64,000 nt of DNA from Planctomycetota bacterium. GTDB taxonomy: Bacteria > Planctomycetota > UBA8742 > UBA2392. The stretch spans positions 1-64,000 of the forward strand of contig JAGQRH010000008.1 of NCBI GenBank assembly GCA_020425605.1, given 5' to 3'. The translations under genes and the position numbers were made by a program. Of this stretch, positions 40,901-50,523 are shown piece after piece. Under the pieces are notes generated by a model. It saw nothing but the letters and a program-made list of their open reading frames with translations. It did not search any database and had not been told where the DNA came from. How positions within the stretch are numbered: position 1 is the first letter of the stretch; the number at the start of each line of letters is the position of its first letter.

Positions 40901-43698
40901 GCACAGCCTTGCCGGTGTACTCAGGTGCAACGGGTACCGGTGGCAACGGCGTTCAGGCCGGCGTCTTCACTATCGCCAATGCGGCGGGTGTGGCCGATCT
41001 GCTCTCCATCACCGTGACTTCTAGCGGGACGGGCGACGACTCGGCCGCCTACAGTGAAGTGGCGATCTATCGTGACGGGGCGTCCGGAACCACCGGCAGC
41101 TTTGATTTCGCCAACGACACGTTGATCGGAACCGCCGCGACGGCTTTCCCGAGCAACAACGGCGCTCTGACATTCACCGTGCAGAGTGCGGAACAGACCT
41201 TCAGCGCCACCGAGACGCGCACTTACTTCGTCGTAGTCAAGCTCAACGGCTCGGCGGGAAATGCAGAGACATTCCAGTACACCATCACCGCCTTGACCAA
41301 TACTCCAACCGGCGCATCAGGCCTGCCGACGACAACCATGGCCGGGCTCACCATCCAGCCTGAGTTCACAGTTTCAGCCACAGCCGGCAGTGCACAGGGC
41401 GTCTTCGCCAATGATACCGGCACCGGCGGCAACGGCCTTGAGGCCGGGGTCTTCACCATCCAGGCCGGCTCAAGTGCGGCGAACCTGACTTCCGTGACGG
41501 TTACCGCAAGCGGCTCGGGTGACGACAGCACCGCATACAGTGAGGTAGCGCTCTATCGCGACGGAGCTTCCGGCACGACCGGCAGCTTCGACTTTGCCAA
41601 CGACACGCTGATCGGTACCGCGGTGGCGGCCTTCCCCGCCAACGACGGAGCCTTGGCCTTCACAGTCCAGGCGGGCGAACAGGCCTTCAGCGCAAGCGAG
41701 ACACGCACCTACTTCGTGGTAGTGAAGCTGAATGGTACTGCGGCCACGGCCGAGACATTCCAGTACACCATCACCGGCGTTGCACCCGCGGCGGCTGGCA
41801 CACCTTCCGCCACGATGCTTGGCCTCAGCATTAATGCCCCAACGTTTACAATCACCGACGTAAGTTCTGCCACGCAGGTCGTGGCTTATGCCGGCACTGG
41901 TGACAACGTTGTCCAGCAGTTCACCATCGACTACCCGAACGGCCAGAACAACACCCTGACCACGATCGACTTCACCGGCACGGCCGGTGCAGGTGGAACG
42001 CTTACGACAGACGTGACGCAGGTTGATCTCTATCGCGACGCAAACGCCAACAGCACCTATGACGCAGGCGTCGACACGCTGGTCAACTCGCAGGCCGCAT
42101 TCAATGGCTCAAATCAGGTGACGTTCACGCTCAGCGGTACGGAAAGCCAGTTCGCCGCTGGTGACAGCCGCGAGTACTTCGTGGTGCTCGAGTTCTCCAT
42201 CACCACGCCGCACATGGCAACATTCGCAACGCAGTTGACCGCGGCATCAGGCGCGGCCACCGGCACCAACATCAATGGCACCCCTGCCCCGGCTGGCGGC
42301 CCCACCGCAGGTCTGATCGTCAACGCCAACAGCCTGTTCATCACACTGAACGGGCCAGGCGCCGCGGTCACAGTAGACAACAACAGCCAGGGTGCAGGTG
42401 GCCTTGGCCATGTGATCTGGGACGGCACCCTCAGCACGCAGGCAGTCGGCTGGACTGTCAACGGGCTGGTATTCGAGGGCACCGGCACGGCCAATGCCAA
42501 CACTGCGTATAACTTCCTGGCGCTCTATGAGGACACCAACACCAATACCACGTTCGACGCAGCAGACCAGCTGGCCGTGGCAGCCGCCGGTACCAGCTTT
42601 GATGCCACAAACATGTACACAGCCACTCTGACCAACACGGCGTTCCCGACAGCAACCACCCGCCAGTTCTTCCTGGTTGGCAAGCTGGCCGGCACCGCAA
42701 CGTTTGGTGAGACACTGAACGCACGCCTCACCAGCGTTCAGGCCACTCCGCCGACGGGCGGCCAGGTTTCGGGCGACATCAACGTGGACAGCACTGCATT
42801 GATCATCGATGCCGCGGCAGTGACTGTCGGCCGTGGCCCGACACCGCCGACCGATGCGTCATTGCTCGCCGGCACCGCGCAGTCCCACGTGCTTGCGAAG
42901 TTCCGCTTCACGGCCACCAACGCGGACGTCACGGTTACGTCGCTGCTTTTGACCACCAGCGGTACAGGAAACTGGGTGGCCGACCTGTCCTCAACAAACG
43001 GCGTCGAAGTCTGGGAAGATGACGGCGACGGCGTGTTCAACGCCGGGTCGGACACAATGCTATTCCAGGGCCCGGGATCGGGCGCGGTCAACGCTTCGTT
43101 CTCACCGTCACTGCAGGTGCCGAACTCTTCCACGAAGGACGTGTGGGTGCGCCTGAACCTCCTGGCCTCGGCCGGGGTTGGCTCACCGACGCCGGTGACG
43201 TACAGCCTGTCTGTGTTGAACGCGTCAGACGTCCAGGCCGGGTCCGCAACGCCTTTGCTGGGAACACCGCTACCCACCAGCAGCGTGCTTTCCATGGTGG
43301 ATTTCTTCGTCACTACCTTCACGCCCACATCTGATTTCGTTGCCGGCGGTGCAGCGATCACGATCGTCGGGTCGGGCTTTGTGTCATCACTGACCGTCAC
43401 GATCGGCGGCGTGATCTGCCCGGGTGTTCCGGTAATCACTGGCGGCACGCAAGTTACCGGCCTGCTGGTCCCGGCGGGAAGCGGCAAGAACCTTCCGATC
43501 GTCGTCACCAGCGGTGCTCTGGCGCCCCAGACACTGACCCAGACGTTCAGCTACTCGACGGTCTCCAACGTCGGTGGCGGCGGTGGCGGTGACGGCGGTG
43601 GCGGTTGCGTCCAGTCAGAAGGCCAGAATACCTGGCTGCTGCTGGCCGCACTGATTCCGGTCGTCATGTGGTTCCGCCGGCGCCGCAGCGCAAGCTAG
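34936..43698 (+). CDS. Giant exported repeat protein with C-terminal sorting tail
   Basis: About 2,920 residues. Three consecutive ATGs (34936-34944) precede a signal peptide (MRLIAMLLCLATLTGATLQA); GGAAG lies at 34929-34933. Two large N-terminal modules (from about 35002 and 36494) open with a W-T-G-x-x-S-x-D-W-x-T-A-x-N-W-N motif and are parallel-beta-like. About eleven modules of ~160 residues follow; most hold a D-x-(D/N)-x-(N/S)-G-x-(F/W)-D loop such as YRDANANSTYD, EDDGDGVF or DSNTNGSWDGAD, resembling degenerate calcium-binding loops. An IPT/TIG domain precedes a Gly-rich stretch, GGGGCVQSEGQNTW, a hydrophobic helix and FRRRRSAS. The tail matches that of the protein at 28783, so both probably use one sorting route. 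A cell-surface stalk or adhesin is likely. Confidence 0.78.
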   Translation: MMMRLIAMLLCLATLTGATLQAQHTWTGATSADWGTASNWNQASVPTDTDSVVIPDTSSLPFAPTLSTGATCNNLTLNSGAVLTGSNGTLDIYGDWVNDGTFVQGTSVVYVQGSNVTSIGGSVATTFYRLVILKTARSIEVNQAANMSISYTSTTTGTPGFDIRQGTYRNNGYDITIAVATVGGTTPAAGELHISGGTCQFNQVYQFSQLRQFTITGGTVTIAGQHSVVNSGNRFDMSGGSLTYTSTSNSAVRCLSNNGTAWGWNVTGGDVYLHGGFQSGTSNNTFLATGSSVVHFVGTANVINDFASTPTSGPQNVSFADCRIEKTGGATVSFATTNVAVIQNSIDFGSITVASTAGLTFGNQNFTSGDGWVIGTLDNAGTTTLSTPTIRISGDITNTGTLTSTGSNSLYITGTATSTISGSCTFENLTCDQPGRQLNFSAGSTQTVNGTLTLKGFIGAELVLRSTSSGSIWNLTNSGSVVAEYCNVQDSTASATINVVGGTDSGNNTNWNFGGSASGQSWTGAVSTDWATAGNWNPAVVPTTTTNVTIPDTTSLPNAPTLAATSNCQNIVIEAGAVLTGGSATFNVYGHWSNSGTFTAGTSQVFMSGNTSTIIGGTSSTAFYRLIINKGSRSNEVSQLSTVSATYPSNSTSSPGLDIRRGTYRNNGNDLSVATSYVGANSLGAGELHISGGTCVFNYVYQASSTSSLRQFTITGGDVTINQTHTIYNTGQRFDMSGGSLTYLSTSTSSVSLSTTNGSGWFATGGDIYFTGGINLNISSSFMATGASVVHFIGTGSTTVNTFNSSSTNSSDFYIEDCRIEKTATATVTVTAGSGELGTDRTFGSLTVNTGNTLSLPAINFALGKAWYIGSVTNAGTVSISATPVIIPGDINNTGTFTGNSGSTVQLVGTAASTITGNTTFFNVECVVPGRQINFGAGSTITVNGQLFFEGASGNEIDLRSTSAGTAWNLQKNGSALPRYCDVQDSTASSTVYAQPGGVDSGNNTNWVFGGSVSILPTVGGLQGAWANDVSGLVSGTFLVENGAATAVTLNSITIGASGTGDDSTGYSEVALYIDHPTSGSQGSFDAADTLYDAAVTAFGTDNGTITFTDSVALAASANTRFFVVVKFDGSTMPSAGETFTTNVNTISVTGAPTSGLPSAFMRGFVMNSATLTVSFPVTNNRPVAPTYLGPANDGFVMERFQVVNNSPLPIVINHLDIRAFSTSSTTAPVAIFTSVELFADANDSGNWERSLDTQIGTAYTSWTGTAAFNNTSIGPNETKLYFTVVKLNGSTAATSGQYGHFFYSTSSAVGATFNGQVNSGSYRMTIATASLYTVAEPGTKVEVPATDNTLREAGTFAIHNTSAATAVTLNSVTLTASGTGADNTAYSQVSLYLDSNTNGSWDGADALAATAITAFSSNDGSAGFSLLTPLSIAGAASQRFFVVVRMNGSTPASPQETFKTRVTAIGSTVSGDGSGLPSSIMEGIEILGNRLTAAATVGTAVSVLGNAQGSGGNGVEAGKFTVTNTGLATSDLLSVTVRASGTANDSTAYSEVAIYEDSASGSVGSFDFANDTLIGTAATTFPTDDGALTFNVQAAQQSFTVSQVKTYFVVVKLSGSATPGQTLQYEIESMTVGASTAADGVPTSTMAGLTITTPFSASATAGTSTGALANATGTGGNGLQAGIFSISTSAGGGADLLSITITASGTGNDNTAYSEVAVYRDGASGATGSYDFANDTLIGTAATAFPADNGALTFNVQAGEQTFAASESRTYFVVVKLNGSATGGQTFQYQLTGVTSTPSGVSGLPTTVMAGINITTPFTASATVGTAANVYANAAGTGGNGIQSGLFTITSAAGGTPDLLSLTITASGSGDDSADFSQVAIYRDSASGTTGAFDFANDILIGTAATAFPADNGALTFTVQAAQQAFASAETRTYFVVTKLAGSANPGNTFQFTLTGMTSSPSGVTGLPTSTMAGLSVVPPFTASATAGTALPVYSGATGTGGNGVQAGVFTIANAAGVADLLSITVTSSGTGDDSAAYSEVAIYRDGASGTTGSFDFANDTLIGTAATAFPSNNGALTFTVQSAEQTFSATETRTYFVVVKLNGSAGNAETFQYTITALTNTPTGASGLPTTTMAGLTIQPEFTVSATAGSAQGVFANDTGTGGNGLEAGVFTIQAGSSAANLTSVTVTASGSGDDSTAYSEVALYRDGASGTTGSFDFANDTLIGTAVAAFPANDGALAFTVQAGEQAFSASETRTYFVVVKLNGTAATAETFQYTITGVAPAAAGTPSATMLGLSINAPTFTITDVSSATQVVAYAGTGDNVVQQFTIDYPNGQNNTLTTIDFTGTAGAGGTLTTDVTQVDLYRDANANSTYDAGVDTLVNSQAAFNGSNQVTFTLSGTESQFAAGDSREYFVVLEFSITTPHMATFATQLTAASGAATGTNINGTPAPAGGPTAGLIVNANSLFITLNGPGAAVTVDNNSQGAGGLGHVIWDGTLSTQAVGWTVNGLVFEGTGTANANTAYNFLALYEDTNTNTTFDAADQLAVAAAGTSFDATNMYTATLTNTAFPTATTRQFFLVGKLAGTATFGETLNARLTSVQATPPTGGQVSGDINVDSTALIIDAAAVTVGRGPTPPTDASLLAGTAQSHVLAKFRFTATNADVTVTSLLLTTSGTGNWVADLSSTNGVEVWEDDGDGVFNAGSDTMLFQGPGSGAVNASFSPSLQVPNSSTKDVWVRLNLLASAGVGSPTPVTYSLSVLNASDVQAGSATPLLGTPLPTSSVLSMVDFFVTTFTPTSDFVAGGAAITIVGSGFVSSLTVTIGGVICPGVPVITGGTQVTGLLVPAGSGKNLPIVVTSGALAPQTLTQTFSYSTVSNVGGGGGGDGGGGCVQSEGQNTWLLLAALIPVVMWFRRRRSAS
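37978..43270 (+). repeat. About eleven ~480-base coding repeats
   Basis: Units begin near 37978, 38455, 38932, 39414, 39901, 40390, 40879, 41365, 41848, 42336 and 42820, a period of 477-489 bases. The five from 39414 to 41847 are the most alike, sharing G-T-G-G-N-G at the start, YSEVA(I/L)YRDGASG, DFANDTLIGTAA and RTYFVVVKLNGSA. The close similarity points to recent duplication or ongoing homogenisation in this block; the outer units are more diverged. Confidence 0.75.
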
Positions 43699-43714
43699 AA
43701 GTGCTATCAAGGCC

Positions 43715-43742
43715 AAGAACCCCCGCGAAAGCGGGGGTTCTT
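43715..43742. terminator. Rho-independent terminator after the giant repeat protein
   Basis: A perfect 12-base-pair stem (43715-43726 with 43731-43742) closed by a GAAA tetraloop, with AA at the left foot and TTT at the right, 17 bases after the stop codon. With A and T at the two feet it could work in both directions, ending the minus-strand operon that stops at 43987 as well. The following 244 bases up to 43987 hold no gene I can support. Confidence 0.85.
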
Positions 43743-43986
43743 TCCATTTGGCAAACCGTAGTGGCAACAGCACACGGACCGTTCAATTCCTTCGCGCTGA
43801 GTAAGCAGGGCACACCCCTCGTATAACCCGGACGCCACGGCCGGGCCGATCATCCGCACAAGAGTCGAGGCATCAAGCACGGAAGCGCGGTGCCGCCCTC
43901 CGATGGGGCCTGGTGGGCAATGCCAGTACAGGGTTCAGAAAGCCTGCCCGGCACTTTGGCTCGTCTCTGTTGATCTTGCCGACTCG

Positions 43987-45837
43987 TTAGATGCGACGGT
44001 TCTTGACCAGCCAGAGAGCCAGTTCCGCAAGCAGAGCCAGAATGGCTACGGCCGCGCACCAGCGCCACACCGGGCGCTCCAACGTCCACGCGGATGCGCT
44101 GACTACTTCGACTTCCGACTTCTCCGGTGGCTTGGGTGGTGCAGCCTTCAACGAAGTCTCGGCCAGGCTGTAGAGGCCAGTTCCCAGCTCCGACGACGGC
44201 GTGCCATCAATCGCCGCGGAATAGAATCCGAGGCCCTGCGGCGCACGCTGAGTAAACGCTTCGCCGGCCAAAAGGTGCGCGGTACGCTCGTCGCCATCTG
44301 GTAGCCTCAGTTGGAAGTCATGCTCTCCCGCTGCATCTCCGCCCGGAGCGCTGAAAGTCAGATCCCGGCTGCACGGCATCGAACGTCCCTGCACCCGGTG
44401 AATGGCCTCTCCAAGCAGATTGCGAATGAACACGGGAAATGCCGGGCGCAGCACAAGGTTGCTGTCGTTCAAGCCACAGGACCATGTGTAGGTCTCTCGT
44501 CCATCGGCGCGCAGCTCGAGCAACAGAGGCCCGTCGCGAAACTTGACGATCTCGATTGCTTTGCGCGGAACGCTGAGTTTACGGGCACGCGCAAACAGCA
44601 GGTTCTCAAGCCCGACCCCTCTCAGCAACGGATGCGTACTGTCCCAGTCCGCCAGTTCCGGCTGGGCGATCTCTCCCTCATCAACGAACGGCAAGCCTGG
44701 CGGGACGCAACCGATGTAAAGCTCACACCGCGCGGGCGGGATGTTTGCAGTCTGCTCAGTGACAATCGCAAGATCGTAGCGGCCCTGGATGTCCGGACTT
44801 CCAGGGCTTACGTTGTTTACGACCAGTCCCGGTACGGCAGCCTCAAGGCGCATGATGAACGGATCTGCAGCACCAACGTGCAAGATGCGAGGGGGGTCTG
44901 TCCGTCCGATCGAGATGAATGCCGTGTCGTCGAGCTTGAGATCATCGGCCGGCTCAAGCTTCAGCGTCGCACGCTGAAACTCGCCCGCCTCCTCCGGCGG
45001 ATTCGGCAGATTGAAGACGACGGTGATCTCCTCGCCCCCACACACGACCTCACGCGCGTCGGTCAGGGCATCGCCGATCAGCAGCGACAGGGTCCGGGCG
45101 CCGTCACCCGCCACACGCACGAGCACCGACACGCCGCCATCATCGGCCGAGACGTCGGTATAGGTGATACCAACGTTCGGTTGATCCTGCCCACACTGCA
45201 CCAGCGTGATCGTTGCAGACTGGTCGGGCAGGTCCGCCCATGAGTCTTGGTCATGGCAGAAGTCGGACAGCACCACGATCTCTGCGCCGTCACGTCCTTC
45301 GGCAAAGGCGAGTGACATGGCAGAGCGCATATCACAACCAACCGGCTCAGCCTGGACATCATCCAGCACGCGGCGCGCCGCCGCGATATCTGCGGTGGCA
45401 TGAACCAGCACGCGTGGATTTGTGCCGGCGGCAATTACGGTGACCTGGTCGCCATCTTTCAGGGCATCCAGCGCCTCCGCGGCCTTTGCGCGCGCGATAC
45501 CGATGCGTGACTCCCCCTCGTGCTCCAGGGACATGCTGGCAGAGACATCGACCACGAGTACCAGTGCGCGCCCCCCTCCACCGCTCCCCAGCCGCAATCC
45601 GGCGGATCCAAATACGACGCCCGCCAGCGCAAGCAGCATCAGGAGCAGAGACAGCCACTCACTCGGTTTGCGAAACGGAGTACGCGCCATGGTTTCCTTC
45701 AGCGCGCGTTGCCACAGCATGCTGCTGCTGACAGGCACGTCGCGCCGCTTGCGCTTGAGCAAGAAGAAAGCGATCACCGGCAGCATTGCCACAAGGGCAG
45801 CCAGAAACCACGGCGTATCGAACACGAGCGCGATCAT
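43987..45837 (-). CDS. BatA-like membrane protein with VWA domain
   Basis: A 616-residue protein from ATG 45837 (MIALVFDTPWFL), overlapping the DUF58 gene by ATGA; a start at 45945 would lie inside that gene. The N-terminus is the aerotolerance/BatA membrane domain (two helices, with the cytoplasmic loop KRKRRDVPVSSSMLWQRA). A VWA domain follows with the metal-binding DVSASMS and IVVLSDF. The middle carries a GATase-like domain, and a last helix (WCAAVAILALLAELALWLV) ends in KNRRI. It fits the standard order MoxR-DUF58-BatA and probably acts with MoxR in a membrane chaperone or stress system. The cargo is unknown. Confidence 0.85.
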   Translation of the reverse strand: MIALVFDTPWFLAALVAMLPVIAFFLLKRKRRDVPVSSSMLWQRALKETMARTPFRKPSEWLSLLLMLLALAGVVFGSAGLRLGSGGGGRALVLVVDVSASMSLEHEGESRIGIARAKAAEALDALKDGDQVTVIAAGTNPRVLVHATADIAAARRVLDDVQAEPVGCDMRSAMSLAFAEGRDGAEIVVLSDFCHDQDSWADLPDQSATITLVQCGQDQPNVGITYTDVSADDGGVSVLVRVAGDGARTLSLLIGDALTDAREVVCGGEEITVVFNLPNPPEEAGEFQRATLKLEPADDLKLDDTAFISIGRTDPPRILHVGAADPFIMRLEAAVPGLVVNNVSPGSPDIQGRYDLAIVTEQTANIPPARCELYIGCVPPGLPFVDEGEIAQPELADWDSTHPLLRGVGLENLLFARARKLSVPRKAIEIVKFRDGPLLLELRADGRETYTWSCGLNDSNLVLRPAFPVFIRNLLGEAIHRVQGRSMPCSRDLTFSAPGGDAAGEHDFQLRLPDGDERTAHLLAGEAFTQRAPQGLGFYSAAIDGTPSSELGTGLYSLAETSLKAAPPKPPEKSEVEVVSASAWTLERPVWRWCAAVAILALLAELALWLVKNRRI

Positions 45838-46720
45838 CGCAGCACCCCGGCACGTTGCAGGTCGTGCAGAAACAGATCTTCCAGTGGCCGATCCGTGGTG
45901 CAGCTTGCAAATGCCACGGCGCGGCGCAGGCAATGCTCGCCACATTCGGCGACGAAGCGCTTGACCGTGGCGCGGTAGGCGTCAATCCTTGCCGGCGACA
46001 ACGTCGTTTCGACGCTGGGCCCGTCTTCCATGTCGAGCAGACGAACCTCACCGTCAAAGTCCGGATCCACGTCCTGCGGCGCGAGCAACTGGACCACAGC
46101 CACCTCGGTGGTGCGGCGCTGCAGCGACTTCAGGCTGGCCGAAATGCCGGCAGAGTCAAGCAAGTCACTGACCAGCACCACCACGCCGTGCGGTTGAAAG
46201 AAACTAGCGAACTCCCTGCAGCCCTCGTGCAGCGGGCGTTTGCCGCGCAGACCAGGTTGCGAAAGAAATGTCAGCAAACGCCCGACGGCCGCTTCGCCGC
46301 GCACGGCGTTCATGCGCTCCAGCCGATCACCGATCAGCGTACAGCTGACCCGGCTGCCGTCACGCAGGCCGATCCATGCCAGCGCGGCGGCAACGCGTCG
46401 TGCAGCCAGCGCCTTTTCCGGCGGGCCCATTTCCATGCTTGCACTGTCATCGATCAACAAATGCAGCTGCAAGTCTTCTTCATCGTGAAAGAGCTTCAGG
46501 ATCAGCTGGTCGAGCCTCGCCCATGCGGACCAGTCGAGATGCCGAACGTCGTCGCCCGGCGCATACGGCCGAAAATCCGCAAACTCGAGCGAGAGACCCT
46601 TGCGAGTCGGTGAACGCCGGTCGCCTCGAAGGCTGGACGGCAGTGCCCTGCGCACGGCGATCTGCAGTCGCTCCAAACGCGCTCGGAAGGCTGGGTCCAG
46701 CAACTCGGTGTACGGCTCAC

Positions 46721-46724
<4 letters not shown>
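45834..46724 (-). CDS. DUF58 domain protein
   Basis: A 296-residue soluble protein. The family hallmark is in residues about 40-75: LSLEFADFRPYAPGDDVRHL and WSAWARLDQLILKLF. A VWA-like fold follows with LLIDDSASMEMG as metal site and VVLVSDLLDS later. DUF58 proteins are nearly always coded with MoxR AAA ATPases and VWA membrane proteins, as here, with ATGA overlaps on both sides. The role is thought to be in assembling or activating partner complexes; nothing in this sequence narrows it. Confidence 0.9.
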
Positions 46725-47713
<989 letters not shown>

Positions 47714-47720
47714 GGTTTCC

Positions 47721-50519
47721 TCATTGCCATTTGCGTTTGTCTTCGGCGCGTTTCTTCGCCTTCAAAAGTACATCCATTGCCGCGTCGTCAGCTGGCTTGC
47801 CTGGCTTTTCTACCGGTGTATCAGGCTTCGGTGCCGCCACATCGGGCTCCGTGAAGTCGGGCTTCAACTTGGACTTCACGACTGTAGCCGCGCGCGCGGC
47901 CGTCTGCTTTTTCTCTTTGGGCTTCCTGGCCGCTCGGGCGAACAACTCCAGCCGCCGGACGCCGACATCGGCAATCAGGAACAGCGCCGCAGCCAGAAGC
48001 AGCCAGGGCCAAAGCTCGCTGCTTTCCAGTGTGGCGTCGAGGTCGTGAACAAACGGGTCCGACTCGTAGTCGAGCACTCGTCCGCCGGTAATCGCCGCTG
48101 CCTCCGCAAGCAGGTCATCATTGCTGCGCAGCGCCCTGTGTTCCTGCGAGAAGTCGACACTGAAGACGGCCAGCGATGTTGCAGCGCCGCCATCCCGGTT
48201 CACTACACGTAGCAGGTAGTGCCCCTGCTCCAGCCCCTCGACTTCGCCCTCATACCGTCCCGGCGATGTCTGTGCGAGTGCCATGCGCTCGCCTTCGGGG
48301 CCGCTTCCCAGCAGCAGCGCGTCCAGGTCGAGATCGCTACGGGCGTGTCCGGTGTCGTCGCGTGCGTCCACTACTACACGTGCGCTTGAGCCCTTGACTT
48401 CCACCCGCAAGGGCAGATGGCCCTCGGTGGTGGCACTGGTAGTCGCCCGGGTGACCTGTAGCCAGAACGCCTCGTAGCCACTCCAGCCGATCCAGTCCGA
48501 TGCCCAACGCGTAGTTGCGTCGCTTGTGAATGCCGTGCAGCGCCCCAGACCGGCCTGCCAGGTTGCAAGAATCGGGTCCGGGTCTTCTTCATCTTCACTG
48601 ACTAGGATCGTTTCCGCCTCCGCACGGGGTGCGGTCACTACATAGCCATGCAGTGGCGGCAGGGCAGTGATGCCGCGCAACATCGGCGAGACGGCCAGTG
48701 AAGCGCGGGGTGTGAACGTCTTCTCATTGATGGCGGCGCGGCGCAGCGTGGCCGCCTCCTTCAGCATCAGTGCCGGCAGGCGATTCAGGTCATCGCCCAT
48801 CGCGACCCCGTAGTATCGGCCGCCGCCATCCTTGGCCAATGCCTTCATGTTCACAGTATCGGATGGACTGTGCGGGTTGATACAGATCGTGGAAACGGTC
48901 ACCTGCCCGGCCACCATTTCCTTCAGAAGGCTTGCCGTCGGCACCTGCGGGTCGCCATCGCTGATCACCACCACGTGCTTGATGGCAGCGTCGTTCGTCT
49001 GAAGGGATGACCAGGCCAGCACGAAGCAGCGGTGGAAGCTCGGCATGTCGCCGACCTGGACGTTTTCGATCAGTTTGAACTGCGCGCTGCGATCGCCCAG
49101 CGGCGTGAGCGGAAACAGCCACTGCTCGCCGTTGCCGCCGTAGTATACGATCCCGGCATCATCTGTTTCTTCCATGCCGTTAAGCGCCGACTTGCAGATG
49201 CGCTCGGCCCAAGTGTTGCCGGTGTCGAACTCAATGCTGTGCAGCACGATCACCAGTGCGCCCTTTGGCATGGTCTTGCGGTTCTTGATGTCGAGATCGA
49301 CGGGCAACAGCGCTTCCAGCGGTGTGCCGCGATAGCCGCCGGGGCCATAGCTGCGGTTGCCCCCGACCACGACCAGACCCACGCCCAGCTCGCGCACCGC
49401 GTTGTCGAGCGCACTGATCTGCAGCTCATTCAGATCAAATGCGGCTACGTTGTTGAGGATGACACAGTCATAGTCCACGTAGCCCGCGGGATGCGTGGGG
49501 AGCTTTGACGGCGGGCGCCTCTCGTTTCGAATGCCGCCCGAATCCAGCGCGGGGCCGATGGTGTCCGGCCAGTCGTCCTGGCTGCAGACCATAACGCGGG
49601 CCTCGCCGCTGACCAGCACGCTTGCGCGCCCAACGTTGTTGGCCGGGTTGCCGTCGCGGTCTGCCTGGACCTGGACTTCGTACTGGTAGTAGCCGGGTAC
49701 GTCGAACTCGCGCGTAAGTTTGAAGACGTTCAGCCCCCTGTTGAGGCGGACTTTCATCGGGTCGCCGGTAACGGCTCCATTTTCATAGAGCTGCAGTGTC
49801 GCGTCAGTGTCTTCCTGCGCTGTGACCGTCAGTCGCAGCCCGAACGGCTCGTTCACGACCACGTTGGCGGGAGCACGCAGGGCGTCCACGCGCACTTCCT
49901 CAGTGCTGCTGTAGCGCAGCGGGACAACGTCAAGCTGCACGCCGGCAGCCCTGAGCGCGCGCGCAGCCGAAATCAGATCACCACGAGTCTCATTGCCATC
50001 GCTGAGCAGCACGACGCGCCGCGCGAATCCGGGCGGAAACGTAGCCTCTGCGAACGCCACGGCACCTGCCAGGTCAGAATGCGCCCTTGAGAGCCGGCTC
50101 TGGAGAGCAACCAGATCGTACTCTACGCCGCTGGACTCGCCGCGGCGGCCAGCGCCAACGAACGGAACTTCGACACTGGGCCGATCGCCAAATACAAGCA
50201 GTGCAGCATCATCGTCGCCGGGAGTGGAAGAGACTTTGTCCCGAATCCAGCCAAGGGCTGTGCGGCGTTGGGCATCGGGGACGCTTTCGCTGACATCAAG
50301 CGTGAATGCGACCGCGAGGCGGTTGGCCTCAAGCCGACTCTGCGGGCGCGCAAGCGCGACCACCAGCAACGCCAGAATGAACAAACGGATCGCGAGTGCG
50401 ATCCCGTAGCGCAGCTTGCGCCGGCCGCGCAACAGCCAGTAGGCAAACGGAACAATGAGGCCCAGCAGCAGCAATAGCAGCCATGGCTGCACGAACCGCA
50501 GCGTGTGCTCGCCCCCCAT
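47721..50519 (-). CDS. Large membrane protein with VWA-like and GATase-like domains
   Basis: A 932-residue protein. Two N-terminal helices (WLLLLLLGLIVPFAYWLL and LAIRLFILALLVVALA) are followed by a VWA domain (FTLDVSESVPD, VVLLSDGNET). A glutamine-amidotransferase-like domain comes next (VILNNVAAFDLN, VVVGGNRSYGPGGY); it has no Cys-His pair, so it is unlikely to be an enzyme. A second VWA-like domain (VIVLHSIEF, VVVISDGDPQ) lacks the full metal motif. A late helix (LWPWLLLAAALFLIADVGV) leads to a Lys-rich cytoplasmic tail. The build is common in planctomycete MoxR operons. It probably scaffolds MoxR/DUF58 partners at the membrane with a large periplasmic part. Confidence 0.8.
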   Translation of the reverse strand: MGGEHTLRFVQPWLLLLLLGLIVPFAYWLLRGRRKLRYGIALAIRLFILALLVVALARPQSRLEANRLAVAFTLDVSESVPDAQRRTALGWIRDKVSSTPGDDDAALLVFGDRPSVEVPFVGAGRRGESSGVEYDLVALQSRLSRAHSDLAGAVAFAEATFPPGFARRVVLLSDGNETRGDLISAARALRAAGVQLDVVPLRYSSTEEVRVDALRAPANVVVNEPFGLRLTVTAQEDTDATLQLYENGAVTGDPMKVRLNRGLNVFKLTREFDVPGYYQYEVQVQADRDGNPANNVGRASVLVSGEARVMVCSQDDWPDTIGPALDSGGIRNERRPPSKLPTHPAGYVDYDCVILNNVAAFDLNELQISALDNAVRELGVGLVVVGGNRSYGPGGYRGTPLEALLPVDLDIKNRKTMPKGALVIVLHSIEFDTGNTWAERICKSALNGMEETDDAGIVYYGGNGEQWLFPLTPLGDRSAQFKLIENVQVGDMPSFHRCFVLAWSSLQTNDAAIKHVVVISDGDPQVPTASLLKEMVAGQVTVSTICINPHSPSDTVNMKALAKDGGGRYYGVAMGDDLNRLPALMLKEAATLRRAAINEKTFTPRASLAVSPMLRGITALPPLHGYVVTAPRAEAETILVSEDEEDPDPILATWQAGLGRCTAFTSDATTRWASDWIGWSGYEAFWLQVTRATTSATTEGHLPLRVEVKGSSARVVVDARDDTGHARSDLDLDALLLGSGPEGERMALAQTSPGRYEGEVEGLEQGHYLLRVVNRDGGAATSLAVFSVDFSQEHRALRSNDDLLAEAAAITGGRVLDYESDPFVHDLDATLESSELWPWLLLAAALFLIADVGVRRLELFARAARKPKEKKQTAARAATVVKSKLKPDFTEPDVAAPKPDTPVEKPGKPADDAAMDVLLKAKKRAEDKRKWQ

Positions 50520-50523
50520 CGGG

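Noticed and set aside
37978..43270. The regular ~480-base repeats as a mobile element or CRISPR-like array
   Set aside because: They stay in one reading frame throughout and encode homologous protein modules, so they are coding repeats.
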